DNA of 64,000 nucleotides from Zoroaster sp. YZ-2022 (GCA_029582265.1 CM055819.1:28099064-28163063), one strand, 5' to 3'; shown: positions 12,339 through 23,979, numbered from the stretch's first letter. The notes: generated by a model not told the origin, from the sequence alone. Program-made: numbers and translations.

Positions 12339-12381
12339 CTTGTATGCTGATTTGCACAATGAGTGTTGATAAAATGTCCAT
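12339..12381 (-). CDS. fng: fringe-like exon 3 (HFINTHC block)
   Basis: This 43-nt exon encodes NGHFINTHCANQHTR when joined across both splice junctions, matching the HLINTxC...H.R stretch of fringe proteins. Acceptor TTTTTAG, donor AAG|GTGGGC. Phases 1 and 2 fit exons 2 and 4 exactly. Confidence 0.88.
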
Positions 12382-12482
12382 CTAAAAATTTAAAAGAGAA
12401 CAAATTTAAAATAAAGACATGAATGTACATGTATTTTTGTATCACAGTTGGGATAATATGTATTTGAAGCCAATCTACATAT

Positions 12483-12710
12483 ATATAGACTAATCCGTCA
12501 ACTAGTTCACTGTGCGCCGCCATAACTGCGGTGGTACCTACATTCTGCGTCAAGCGTCAAGCAGTCCGCGGTGCTTCTTCGACCAATCTGAGCACTCTAT
12601 TTGATGAAATGCTAGAGCACCGCATACTTAAGAATGCTTGTGACGCGCTCGTGCAGTATGGTACCACTGAAGTAATGGCGGAAAACAGTGGTCGCCGGAT
12701 TAGTCTATAT
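12483..12710. mobile_element. small inverted-repeat element, 228 bp
   Basis: TATAGACTAATCCG on the left matches CGGATTAGTCTATA on the right. The interior is GC-richer than its surroundings. Likely a MITE; family unknown. Confidence 0.55.
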
Positions 12711-12833
12711 TTAAGCCATCCTCACATGACTGTATAAATGATATAATGTTACATGTGTAGTTTTGTTTCGGCTAGTCTATTGTTACAATCACTTAAATGT
12801 TCATTGCTGTGGATTCTGACTAGATGCTTTCCT

Positions 12834-13147
12834 TAACCCTCCTACTATAACAGCTGCACTTTAGTGGCAAGTAGCTATAGAGGTCAAAATCAGTCAACTG
12901 CCTGTTTTGACTGTTGACCCAAATGTGCACACAGGGGGCATTTTTGACTGGTTTTCACTGTCATTTTGACCACCCTGAACAATACCAGACAATGCTTTTA
13001 CCACTCAAAAAACGGTCGACTCATTTTGACCTGTAAATGTACTTACTACATGTAGGGGTTTGACAGTGTTTGACTTTTAAGTGCACTAGATATACCTTGG
13101 CAAGTATATCAATATTTTGACGGCCCTTGTTGTAGTAGGAGGGTTAA
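12834..13147. mobile_element. MITE family E (TAACCCTCCTACTA ends, TTTTGAC-rich), copy 1
   Basis: Ends TAACCCTCCTACTATA and TGTAGTAGGAGGGTTA. The interior has many TTTTGACTG/GTCAAAA motifs. Other copies: 32519-32826, 43350-43636, 49126-49387, 53371-53678, 60080-60562, 62017-62332. Confidence 0.85.
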
Positions 13148-13194
13148 AGGTATATCAATATCCATGGAATAAAGCCTGATCACTACAGGGAATG

Positions 13195-13395
13195 GAATCG
13201 TAGTGCTAGTTTTAGATTAATTCAGTGACTGAAAATAATAACCACACATCAAAGGTCATATTACCATTGCTGCTGCATAAATGAGCCAGTAAAATTTTCA
13301 GTCACTATGTGTTCATCTTAAACTAGGACACCGATTCCATGTCCTCTTGAAAGTCTGCTCTGATCGTGATGAATGATACTGTCCGTTCAAAATCT
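13195..13395 (+). repeat. repeat related to the ends of the 20919-23252 composite element
   Basis: Contains ATTCAGTGACTGAAAATAAT, CATCTTAAACTAGGACACCG and CGATTCCATGTCCTCTTGAA, matching (in reverse) 20923-21062 and 23205-23250. It ends about 55 bp before fringe exon 2. Confidence 0.6.
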
Positions 13396-13451
13396 AATAA
13401 AAGTCACTATTCCTCCCTTGGACTGTCACACATTATCATCAAAGTACTCAC

Positions 13452-13500
13452 TTGTTTCCTTGTAAAATTTACTGTCATCTGCATCGGTGAAAAAATATGT
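13452..13500 (-). CDS. fng: fringe-like exon 2 (FFTDADD block)
   Basis: This 49-nt exon encodes TYFFTDADDSKFYKET, matching the FFTD/IFTD block that follows the LLETW segment in fringe proteins. The acceptor is TTTTCAG just above 13500 and the donor CAA|GTGAGT just below 13452. Entry phase 0 matches exon 1 and exit phase 1 matches exon 3. Confidence 0.88.
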
Positions 13501-13805
13501 CTGAAAACAGAAGAAACAATTATTTCTATTTACAACCATCTATTAAATATAGTGTGTGAGGAATATAAGTAATGAGTACATGATAAAACACTTAATTGCG
13601 TATACGTACAGTGTGTGTAAAAAAAGTAAAACATTTTTTTTTTTTTTTTTTAAAGTTGCATTAAATTGATGAAATTCTTGTATTAGGATATTGAACAAAT
13701 GAATTATTTTTTGGGTCAACACCGACTGTCTGTGATTCCCAAGTGTCTGTCAGGAAAAAAAAATAAAAATAACCCACAACCTCCTGCTTACTTGTGCAGA
13801 CATCA

Positions 13806-13945
13806 GGCAGGCTTGGTGGTCAAGAGGTTAAGACCTTTGCACTAGTATAGTCAACAGGAGGTCTTGGGTTTGAGTCTGTCAGAGTCGCCTGTAGAGTTTT
13901 TACTGCAGACACTCAGATAGCACCAAGTATACAGCGCTATCAATT
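13806..13945 (+). mobile_element. second tRNA-derived SINE family, degraded copy
   Basis: GGTGGTCAAGAGGTTAAGAC (box A-like) and GGTTTGAGTC (box B-like) with CACTAGTA between them. Related to 30552-30960, 48815-48990 and 50834-51005. The head resembles a Ser-type tRNA. Confidence 0.6.
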
Positions 13946-13975
13946 TTTTTTTTCATCCACGATATATCGGCAAAC

Positions 13976-14207
13976 ATGTGACTGGCTCTGGCAAAACCCT
14001 AAACTTGGACCCAATTTTCAAAAGTGAGATTTTGGTATAGTTTGATTCTCTAGATTTTCCTCTTTCATTTGATACAACAACAAAAAAACCTGATTTGTAC
14101 AAATCTGGTATCAAATGAAAGAGGAAAATCTAGAGAATCAAACTATACCAAAATCTCACTTTTGAAAATTGGGTCCAAGTTTAGGGTTTTGCCAGAGCCA
14201 GTCACAT
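13976..14207. repeat. perfect palindrome with 100-bp arms from MITE family D
   Basis: 13976-14075 and 14108-14207 are exact reverse complements by my reading, separated by a 32-bp loop. The outer ends are the family D terminus (GACTGGCTCTGGCAAAACCC). Confidence 0.92.
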
Positions 14208-14339
14208 ATCGTGATTTTCGATTTTTTTTTTTTTTTCTTTCATGCATGATTGCTTTAGAGCCAATAACCACCTATGTACCCCTCTACAAGCATCACAATA
14301 AATTGCAAATTCCTTTGCATAGCATGTATGTACTTCTGA

Positions 14340-14565
14340 AGTAGTTCGCTTTTGTTTGTCACTTCTGAAAGCTGAAAAGACTGTCCTAATTTTGTCCTGA
14401 CTTGACTCACAATGGTGATTTTTTTTAAATCTCGATATATTTGTTTAATCGCGATTTAACTTTATCTCGATAACTTGAAAAGTTCTCTGTATCATAATCG
14501 AATAACAAAAGGTATCGTGATATTCGATATTATCATGAATTTTTCACCCAAGCTTACTATATAAA
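14340..14565 (-). repeat. fragment related to the hAT-like element at 27929-28966
   Basis: Shares ACTTCTGAAAGCTGAAAAGA and CTCGATA/ATCGTGATATTCGATATTATC-type sequence in reverse orientation. Confidence 0.6.
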
Positions 14566-15540
14566 TACATCGGTGTAGGGCAAAAATCAAATCCACTGAA
14601 CAAAAAGTTGACTGCCAGCATTTCAGAAATAATAACTTTGTGGTATGATTTGTAAATTTATGTCAACCGTTCTAGCAAACATACGTAGTACAATCATTGG
14701 TTTATGACAAAACAAAGCACAGAGTAACACAGTTGACAGTCCCTTTAAAACCTTTACAATAATAGATTGACCTGAGTTTAGGAAGATCTCGTGCTATGAT
14801 TATTGACAATGTGGATGAGCAGACATTATGATAAATATACACTTGGCTGCAAACTGTCCTTGCATTGTATGCAAAGTTGAAATGCTTTATAATAACAAGG
14901 AGTTGTTTTGGGGTTTGTTTGGTTTGTTTTTTGGGGGGGGCTCTGCTTCAAAACTAATGTTGGTAGATGTCTGTAAAGAACCCTTGGAATTGTATACACA
15001 AAATAAAAATGTCATTGTCCGTTATACTTTTTGATCTCCTGATTGGTGGAAGTGATCTTCTAAATAGTTACCAAGAACCGCATGAAAATAATTGTTAAAG
15101 TATACCCATGCATGTCTATCTGGAGAATCTCTCAACCTTGAATAAATTGGAATAACAAATTTGATGCTTTTGATCAAAACATTTGATTGAATTTGAGCAA
15201 GTGGATGTTTGGTTTTTGATTTTGTCATGTTTTTGTTTTCTTTTTTTGTTTTTTAAGGAGGGTGGGGTTTTCAGTTTGTTTGCCTAATGCCTTCCAACAT
15301 GTAAGAAATCTCTCAACCTACAGTGCATGTTGTAATAACAAATTTCATGTTTTTGAAAATACTGGTACAATGTTGAATTTCAACAGCAAGTTGCATTTTG
15401 TTTCATGTCAAGTCAAAATGTTTAACATTTTTTTGTCTAATAATTTCATGATTGTACTGGTGATTGTTTTACCATTTCACGGGACATGTTTTCTTTTTAC
15501 ACAAAACATGCCTTGAACAAAATGTACAGTTTTACATAAA

Positions 15541-17110
15541 CACTTATTTATTTAAAAGCTCTGTATAAAACAGCGTCTTGCATGTATACTAAACTGGCCA
15601 ACTTAGTAAAAAATATTACTTTCAATGCACAATTCAACCAATGTTGAGTCATGGTGCATCTGAAAGTGAACTTGTGTTCAAAGATTGTGAAGTGCACAAA
15701 GACCGGATTTCTTGAACCACTGGGGATAAAAGTTTGCAACAACCTCAACTCTGTTCCAGATTGTAAATTTTTATGTATTTTTATATATAAACTGACAGTA
15801 TTTAAGTAAATTTAGCAATATCAAATTAGTTACATAAACTCCTCAAAAAAAGTTCGGAAACTCAAGATTGACTGACGATTTCTCTCTTGTTACCACCTCA
15901 TTTTCCTTGCATTTGGTATCATTGGAAAGCCCTGTTATTCCTCTTTACAATGGTGTACCATTTGTTATGATTATGCAATTGGGGGATGTGCAGCACAGCT
16001 GAATATGGGGGTGGGTGTAATGTGAAATGTTGCAAAATGCACTGCTATTGTCAAAATTGTATTGACTCTTGCTGTTAGGAGTTGTTTGGAAGATGGATGT
16101 GTCTTGAATGATTGTCTGCTTACTAACCAATATTTAAAGGTTGTAGGCCATAAATGTGCGGGAAAAGTTCAGAAATCCACATGGCCTGTCACAATAAATT
16201 GCCTCTGGGATAGCAACTCTGTTGTTAATGTGGTTGAGTTTCAAACAGAGTAAAAGAATTTGTCATTTTCTGCACTCAAACACCCAGTAATTCTCCATCA
16301 GTAACAACAAATTTCTCTCACAGTACAATGAAACACTCTATCACTAACAAAAGAAAAAACAAGACGTAAGGAAAGTCTTTTTTTCTGGTTTTATGGTTAC
16401 TCAAGACACATTCCAATCATCCAAGCAAAAGGGGAATGCACTGTATGACAATAGCAGTGCATTTTGCAACATTTCACTTTACACCCACCCCCATATTCAG
16501 CTGTGCTGCACATCCCCCAATTGCGTAATCATAACAAATGGTGCATCATTGTAAAGAGGAATAACAGGGCTTTCCAATGATACCAAATGCAAGGAAAATG
16601 AATTGGTAACAAGAGAGAAATCGTCAGTCAAACTTGAGTTTCCGAACTTTTTTTGAGGAGTTTATATCAAGTTTAGAGCACAAACTTCAAAATAAAATTT
16701 CCCCAACTTGCAAAGGTAAGACTATATGACAACACAACAATGTAAATATGCCAACAGTATTTAAATAAATCCAGCACTTATTTATTTAAAAGCTCTGTAT
16801 AAAAACAGCTTCTTGCATGTATACTAAACTGACCAACTTAGTAAAAAAAAAATTACTTTCAATGAACAATTCAATCGATGTTGAGTCATGGTGCATCTGA
16901 AAGTGAACTTGTGTTCAAAGATTGTGAAGTGCACAAAGACCGGATTTCTTGAACCATTGGGGATAAAGGTTTGCAATAACCCCAGCTCTGTTCCAGATTG
17001 CAAATTTATCTGTATTTTGTTTTATATAAACTGACACTATTTAAATAAATTCAGCAATATCAAATTAGTTATATGTAAAGTTTAGAGCACAAACTTCAAA
17101 ATCAAAATTT
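15541..17110. repeat. tandem segmental duplication, one copy carrying a Tc1-like MITE
   Basis: 15541-15834 plus 16665-16777 is duplicated at 16778-17150 at high identity (for example GAAGTGCACAAAGACCGG in both). The first copy holds the MITE at 15835-16664; the second is the empty site. Confidence 0.88.
15835..16664. mobile_element. Tc1/mariner-like element A, copy 2
   Basis: Ends TAAACTCCTCAAAAAAAGTT with its reverse complement, inverted repeats of about 220 bp, and TA at both edges. No transposase frame seen. Confidence 0.88.
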
Positions 17111-17149
17111 CCCCAATTTTGCAAAGGTAAGAGTATGACAACACAACAA

Positions 17150-17660
17150 TGTAAACATGCCAAGTGCGATTTGTAAAGAAACTGATAAAAAGGTTGGAAA
17201 AAGGTTATCTGAATAGATCTCATCTTGTCTTTGTCTGTTCAATCCAACGCACTTGAGCTATTTGTATCCTACACAAACTTGTCCAGGCTTGCACAAAATT
17301 GTTTTTATATAAAATGATCCTTCCGATGCCACCGATGTTTTTCACTGTGATTCCTGGAAAAATTGTTTTCCTTGTGCGGACAAGCAAATTATTTGAAATT
17401 AACCATCATTAGAGACATGTTTTCACAGAATTCAAGTTCTGAAATGACCTAATGGCAGATCCTGAAATAAATTATGCAGTTAATTACTGGTTAAAAACAC
17501 ATGATGCTTTTGGACAATTTATTTGTGAAATTATGATTTTGTTTTACGTTTTGTTTTCGTTTTTTCCTGAAAATATTCTTGTTTTAATTAAAAACTAAAT
17601 TGCTTGGCAACACTGGTGAAATAGTATTTTAAAAATGTTAAAAATAAACAAGCAATGCAT
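17150..17660. other. fringe intron 1 sequence, nothing recognised
   Basis: AT-rich, no exon or repeat that I can support. Confidence 0.4.
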
Positions 17661-17666
17661 ATACTT

Positions 17667-17910
17667 TAACCCTAACCCACTAGGTATTCTGGCTAGGAAC
17701 CTTCCTGAATCCTCCAAAATCCATCAGTGCACTTTTGGAAACATGCCCTTATCTTCTTTCATATTCAGCACTAATGGCCTGTACTTCTTGCCAGGTAGTA
17801 ATTTTGTCCCATTTGAAGAGGTGAAAGTACCAGTTTCTAACAGTGCTGTATTTTCCCAAAAAAGTGCCCCTTGGAGGATTTTGCAGGATTTGGGGTGGTA
17901 CTTTAAAGAA
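17667..17910. mobile_element. MITE family F (TAACCCTAACCCCCTAGG ends), copy 1
   Basis: Shares CTAGGTATTCTGGCTAGGAA, GTGCACTTTTGGAAACATGC and TTGAAGAGGTGAAAGTACC with copies at 41374-41638, 55905-56406, 59276-59547 and 61087-61338. Ends in GGGGTGG without the usual TTAGGGTTA. Confidence 0.75.
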
Positions 17911-19118
17911 GTTAATTATTACAATCTAAAATTGTGTCATTAGGTAAGCTTGCCCAAGATTGGTAATTTTTGTGAAATTTTATTATTAGTTTTTTAAATT
18001 TCAAAAATGTTTTGAAAATTTCATGAAAGTGATAAATCCTAGAATAACAAATGTTATGCCATAAGTGTCTGCTTGGGCAAGGTTACATAATCATTAAGTT
18101 TTAGCAAAGAGGTTTTAAGTTGAAAAAAGTTGAAAAAAGAGAAAAATCACCCCTTTTTGTACATGTACTTATGTGGGATTTGGTCCACAGATACAGAGGG
18201 TGTCCACTGTAATGACCCTGTAATGTGTCCACTGTGTAAGGTGGTAAAAATTAAACATTGATTGTGTTTTCATCAACAGATTTTTTCCTCAAACTTTTGA
18301 CACTAAATCATGAGCTGAACAATTATTACCAACTTTGCCAACTATTATTCAAATACATCCCTTAAATACAAGTAGAACCTTGGAAAGAATGTCGCATCCA
18401 GCCGCCATTTTTTAAGGGTTTTTTGGAATTTTTTTTTCAACCACTAACCAGTTAAACAATTATTCTGTCGATTTTTGGGGGTACAGAAAGCAAAAACTAT
18501 CTTTAAAATACACTTTTATGATAGTTTTTGGACTATTTGGACTAATTCTCCCCTTCAGAAAATAGTTTTATTTAATAGTTTTAATAGCCACTGCGCATGT
18601 ACAATGACCGTGTTGGCCACTAATTGGGGAGTTGACAAGATCAGAATGACATTACTGAGGAAGTCATCGTATACCAAAAATGCCTGATTTTTCATGAAAT
18701 AAATATCCTGGAATAATTTGAAGTATATGTCCATCATCATCCATATTTTCTCCACCTTACTGGGCAGGTAAGATTACATTATTGGTTATAATGAAGGAGG
18801 GAAAAAGTGGCAGTTGGATACTACAACATTCTTTCCACAACCTTTGACCATTTTCCAAAACAAATTTAAATTCATGCAAATTTGTCTTCATTTGTAAACT
18901 GTTTTTAATAAAGTAGACACTCTTAGTGAAGTAGCATCAATGAACAGGCTATAAGTTGAAATGCCTAGAGACAGAACTAGGATCACTGAAAATGAGCCCA
19001 GACCACCAGGCCAGGGGTCAATCCCTGGGTCAAGGAAGATTAGAAGCCAGGGGGAGTAACACACCAAAAAATAATTCTAGATGCTCAATAGCCCCAATTT
19101 AGGGCCAACACACTGGAC

Positions 19119-19532
19119 TCCCTCTGTATCCTTGGCCCTAGCGCCACATGTACAAAAATGGAGACTTTTTTTTCTTCAACTTTTGATCTGCTATTTATTA
19201 CAACCTAAAACTTAGTAATTAGGTAACCTTGCCCAAGCAGACACTTTTGGCATAAAGCCATTATTCTGGGATATCTCACTTTCATTAAATTTTTGAAATA
19301 TTTTTGAAAAAAAATACAATAAAATAATAAAAATTTAAATTTCACCAAAATTACCGATTTCACAGTAGGCCTAGTACAGTACTAGTAGTAGTATAAACTT
19401 TATGCCAAAAAGTGTCTGCTTGGGCAAGGTTACTCAATCACAAAGTTTTAGATTGTAATAATTAGCAGATCAAAAGTTGAAAAATCGCTCCATTTTTGTA
19501 CATGTGGGGTTTAGGGCCAAGGATAAGGAGGG
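19119..19532. mobile_element. inverted-repeat element, about 410 bp
   Basis: CCTTGGCCCTAGCGCCACAT and CCACATGTACAAAAATGGAG-like sequence on the left reappear inverted on the right (TTAGGGCCAAGGATAAGGAG). Inner arms share CAAGCAGACACTTTTGGCAT. A related fragment lies at 17925-18190. Confidence 0.75.
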
Positions 19533-19587
19533 CAAGCTTTGGAAGAAGTTTCAAAGTTTGATATTGTCTTTAAAATAATTGTCTTAC

Positions 19588-20061
19588 CTGTTCCCTAACG
19601 CTAGAGCGATCAAGCCATGTCTCAAGAAGAACCGTTAATCGACTTTCATGAAACTTCTCCGTTGTCTTCAATCCAATAAAAATGTCAGTTAGTTCTGTCC
19701 GTCTGAAATTGTTTTCTACAGTTCCATTGCTGGAATCATTTGAAACCATAGCAACTTTAACAAGTTTTCTTGAAACATTTGAAGTTTCATCAGTATTTGA
19801 TTCAATTCCTGTTTGCTCTTCTTCACGCCATTGGCCTTCACTGCTGAAAAATAAATTACGTGGTCTGGCACCCCTTTTTGAGGAGAGATGCCAAACATTT
19901 CCTCCTCCTTGTACTTTGGACGGATGATTTTCTAAGGATTCGCTTGATGAGAACAGAGATAGTGCAGTTATAATGCACAGTGTCACATAGGCTGTTCCAA
20001 AGACAACAATCATTCTCTGCATTTTAAATTTCCATCTCCACCTTGTCCACCGAAAATGCAT
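19588..20061 (-). CDS. fng: fringe-like exon 1 (start codon, signal anchor, stem, start of catalytic domain)
   Basis: This is a 158-codon first coding exon. The ATG at 20061-20059 is followed by basic residues and then a hydrophobic segment at about residues 16-37, as expected for a Golgi type II anchor. A stem rich in Ser/Asn follows, with NxS/T sequons (NVS, NDS, NGT) and a dibasic KR near residue 62. The exon ends with the conserved fringe block TDIFIGLKTTEKFHESRL and LLETW. The donor is CAG|GTAAGA just below 19588, phase 0. The upstream ATG was chosen because it puts the basic residues before the anchor. A second in-frame Met at residue 14 cannot be excluded as the start. Confidence 0.93.
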
Positions 20062-20900
20062 CTCAACAATTCAGCTTGCAGAACGCCAGAAGTACTTCCG
20101 ACTTCGAGTACACATCAAAACAAATGAAAAAGTACACTGAAGATTTCTCAAGTTTACACACGTACCACAAGAAACCACATTCTTCATTGTTTACGTAAAG
20201 TTCACCATAGTTTCTGGAGTTTCGAGAAGCTCGAAGCTAGTTAATCTACGCCCATTATTTCTTCAGCATACGAAACCTGTACAGCGACTACACATAACTG
20301 TTAGTGTTACACGTTGTTGATGATGTTATTGATTTGATAACCACATATTCACATTCAACAGGATCATAGATCAGCTAGCAATCGATGAGTTATAGCCGTC
20401 TGGATTATGAAGCTGTTTACTGCTGAGATTGTTTGTGATTCAAATAACTTTCTATACAATGTCATTGTACTAAGAGTGGAAAATTAATTGAGGCAGTAGT
20501 TAACGCCATACAATTGACACGTATAATTTGACATCTAGTGTAATGTTGGTCACATAGTTTTGATCTGTACTGTAGATAATACACTGTATATGTCATGTCG
20601 TGCGTCGACCGTCGTGCACGTATTATGCGATATGTAAACACTGCAGCGCGAGCATGCACTCTGTGACCGGTTATATTTTCAGCCCGACCACCAGCTGAGT
20701 TTTAGAACCTGTTGCCCTGCCTGCTGCCTGGCTGCCAGGCAGTATGCTGTTTGTTTCCAGCTGGCTGCGCTGCTGGCCAGTGATTGGTGATTTGCATAAC
20801 TGTACTACAAGAGGGAGCTATAATGGTACAATAATAGTCACACTGGAATTCTAGGCTGTTTTCTTTGCCGTAAAATAAACAAAGAATATAATGTGATCAC
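20062..20900 (-). other. presumed 5' flank/promoter region of the fringe-like gene
   Basis: Low-repeat sequence immediately upstream of the fringe start codon, with a moderately GC-richer stretch near 20580-20800. I see no clear TATA box or other dated promoter element. Designated only by position. Confidence 0.35.
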
Positions 20901-21075
20901 GGAGTGTGTAAATCTAGTTGTTTAAAGGGGCAGTATCATCACGATCAGAGTAGACTTTCAATAGGGCATGGAATCGATGTCCCAGTTTAAGATGAAAACA
21001 GTGACTATTACTGGTAATGACGTTCGTTATCATGCGGGGAATTATTTTCAGTCACTGACATAATAATAATAATAA

Positions 21076-21280
21076 TCAGGCACGTAGCTACGAGGGGGCA
21101 CGGGGGGGCACGTGCCCCCCAAAAAAATGTCAGAGTTTGGTTTAAATTTAATAACCTAATTATTACAACTATACTGTAGCCATCTACTAATTAATACTAA
21201 ATTGATTAAAGTAGCGAGCATGTTCAGTTTTATACAATATCACATGGAATGTGCCCCCAAAAAATTCCAACTCTGGCTAC

Positions 21281-21281
<1 letters not shown>
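21076..21281. mobile_element. probable DNA transposon inserted in an (AAT)n tract
   Basis: CAGGCACGTAGCTACG... on the left and ...GGCTACGT on the right split the AAT repeat at 21063-21075 from the one at 21282-21440. GTGCCCCC-rich ends are partly inverted. Family not certain. Confidence 0.5.
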
Positions 21282-21351
<70 letters not shown>

Positions 21352-21367
21352 TATAATAATAATAATA

Positions 21368-21440
<73 letters not shown>
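21282..21440. repeat. (AAT)n microsatellite, 3' tail of the LINE
   Basis: About 52 units with few interruptions, lying directly after the LINE 3' end on the minus strand. Confidence 0.95.
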
Positions 21441-21441
<1 letters not shown>

Positions 21442-22148
21442 GATTTGTAGCGCGCGCATATCCACCCTGCTGGGTGCTCAAGGCGCGGAAATAAAGAAAA
21501 AACATCAGAATACAAACAATATACAATGATAGCACAACAAATTATGTACTGAGATACATGTACCTACAATGCAATTACAAATATACATCATCTTTGAAGA
21601 ATTGTGACATAAGATGAGTTTTAAGCATCGACTTAAATCTAGTTATATTATGACAAGATTTGAGTTTTGTTGGAAGATGATTCCAGAGTCTCGGAGCCGC
21701 GACAGAAAAAGACCTATCACCCCAGGTCCGTTTTGAAGTTGGTTCCTTTCAGAAATATAAATTGGAGCAATGTTATTAAAAGATTTGAATTAGCATAAGT
21801 TTAAAAACAATTCTCTGTGAAACAGGAAGCCAGTGCAGTTCTTTCAAGATTGGCGTGATATGGCATGACTTTCTGGACAAAGTCGCAACACGAGCTGCTG
21901 TGTTTTGTATATGCTGAAGACGAGATATTTGATTCTGCGGGAGACCATAGAGGAGAGCATTCCCGTTATCGAGCCGTGATGTGACAAACGCATGTATAAT
22001 TTGTTCAGCAGCACTTTTATTCAAGTATTTCCTTATTCGGCTAATATTTCTGATATGAAATGATGATATGCGAACAATGTTGGAGATGAGGTTTTAAAGT
22101 CATTGTCGAATCAAATATAACACCCAAATTACGTGCTTGTGATGAGGG

Positions 22149-22508
22149 CAGTGGCGGACCGTCAGGGGGGACTGGGGGGCAGCCGTCCCCCGGCCCAGAA
22201 GGGGGGGCCCCGGATCCCTCCCCAAAGAAATTATTATTATTATTATTATTATTTTTTTTTTTTAACATTCTGGTGGAGGGGGGTGGTGGGGTGGGGGTGG
22301 TTGGGGGACCGGGCCCGAGCTGGAACTTACACAAATCAACCGGGCCCTTTCTTTATTTTGAGCTCCCCTGAAAACATGAAGTGTAATCATGACGGGTCTC
22401 TCGGAAATCACGTGTGGTTATATTACGGAATGATGCCTGGGGGGAGGGGGGGGGGGCCCGACCGTGCGCTCTGCCCCCCCGGCCCGGCGGTAACTTGTTC
22501 CGCTACTG
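22149..22508. mobile_element. hAT-like MITE inside the LINE, exact 8-bp target duplication
   Basis: Ends CAGTGGCGGA and TCCGCTACTG with GC-rich inverted arms (GGGGGGCCCC-type). GATGAGGG is duplicated at 22141-22148 and 22509-22516. Confidence 0.92.
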
Positions 22509-22519
22509 GATGAGGGGGT

Positions 22520-23190
22520 TATCTGCGAGTCACCAATTGTAATAAATGGAAGAGAAACTTTAGACAATTGCTGACGTGATCCAAATAGAACAAATTCTGT
22601 TTTTTCGTCGTTCAATTTCAGGAAGTTTTGTCTCATCCAACTTCGGATCTCTTTAATACATTTCTCCAGTGTTGTAATGCAGGAATCGGTAGGTTCTTGA
22701 GAAGATTTAAAAGTAATGTAAAGCTGCGTGTCATCAGCGTAGACATGGTAATTTAAATTATACTTCAAAATGATATCACGAACTGGAAAGGTATAAACAG
22801 TAAACCACTGTGGGCCGAGCATGGAGCCTTGGGGTACAGAATAGTCAAGAATAACAGGCTCGGAGATAGCGTTACCAATACAAACATGCTGAGGCCTTTT
22901 TAAAAAGTAGGACTTACACCAATCCAGGGCTGTGTCATGTATTCCAAGATGATATTGAAGGCGGGAGAGAAGGATTTTGTGATCGACCGTGTCAAAAGCG
23001 GCGCTTAAATCTAACAAAATTAATGCAGTGATTTTTCCATCATCCATGGCAGATATGTCATTGTTGACGCGGAGAAGAGCAGTTTCCGTTCCATGAAATG
23101 GTTTATAGGCTGACTGAAATGTGTCCGACAAGTTATTAGCACGAACATGGTCAGAGATCCGTGATGAAACAACTCGCTCGATTGTTTTAA
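22520..23190 (-). pseudogene. LINE reverse transcriptase fragment
   Basis: The open frame has the polymerase signatures LLDLSAAFDTVDHKILLSRL, DYSVPQGSMLGP and the catalytic YADDTQLY. These are typical of CR1/L2-type LINEs. The N-terminal endonuclease part is absent, and the frame is cut downstream by a hAT-like insertion, so the protein is incomplete. Confidence 0.92.
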
Positions 23191-23252
23191 ATCGGAAACA
23201 AGCAGCTCCGATTCCATGTCCTGTTGATCGTGACAATACTGCCCCTTTAAAT

Positions 23253-23975
23253 GAATATATTATTCCTTTAAGAATTACTATGAAAGAAATAAATGTAAGA
23301 TATAGAAATAGTAATAAAAAAAAAAATTATATCTAAGTGTGTATATATACGTATATTAACTTTCTCTGGTTTAAAGCTGATGATGGTACCAATCTCTTCT
23401 AGAAATAATTTTGTCTGAGATGGTGCAGGCTAATTTTCAAGAAAATTTAATAATTGCCAACGTTTTCGAATTTAAAAAAGTTTCCTTTTATTCCACTTTA
23501 GAATGAAAAAAAAAACATGTTTAATTTCATTTTTACAATTTCTCGTTAATGACACAATGTTAACAGGTGAAACATTCACAGGTTTACGATACGTATTTTG
23601 GTTCAAAGAGTAAAGATACTCGTCATCAGTGGCGAAGCTGAAGGGGGCAGGGGAAGCTCTGTCCACTTGTTGGCAAAGTAGTGTCTGTTGGTAAATTCAC
23701 AAACTTATTGGTATTTCTGATTGACATAATTTGTCAGTTCATTTGAGTTTTGTTATCCCCGAAAATGTTTGCCCCCCCCCCCCCCCCCCCACCTGATCAT
23801 CACACTCTGAAAATCCTGGTTATACCCGCTGCAAGCAAGCAAATGTTTATAACGCTGAATTGGCACAGTGTCCATGTAAATAACCGAAGCAAGCAGGATA
23901 CGACTTTTTTGATGAAGAAATGTGAATATAATCGAGACTGACTGGAGCTGGACAATTAATAAATATTTCCACATC
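23253..23975. other. intergenic sequence with a poly-C tract
   Basis: No gene seen. C-rich run at about 23770-23790. Confidence 0.4.
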
Positions 23976-23979
23976 AATG

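Larger units (their letters stand above)
21441..23225 (-). mobile_element. non-LTR retrotransposon (CR1/L2-like LINE), 5'-truncated
   Basis: The reverse transcriptase domain lies at 22520-23190 (minus), a C-terminal segment at 21776-22024 (LQHIQNTAARVAT, HWLPVSQRI), and the 3' end at 21441-21490 followed by (ATT)n. The 360-bp hAT insertion at 22149-22508 and frame breaks make it inactive. Confidence 0.9.
20919..23252. mobile_element. composite inverted-repeat element (TTTAAAGGGGCAGTAT ends) containing a LINE
   Basis: TTTAAAGGGGCAGTAT at the left and its reverse complement at 23237-23252 bound the LINE and further insertions. TTAA at each edge would suit a piggyBac-type target, but it is part of the repeat, so this is not decisive. 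Confidence 0.6.
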
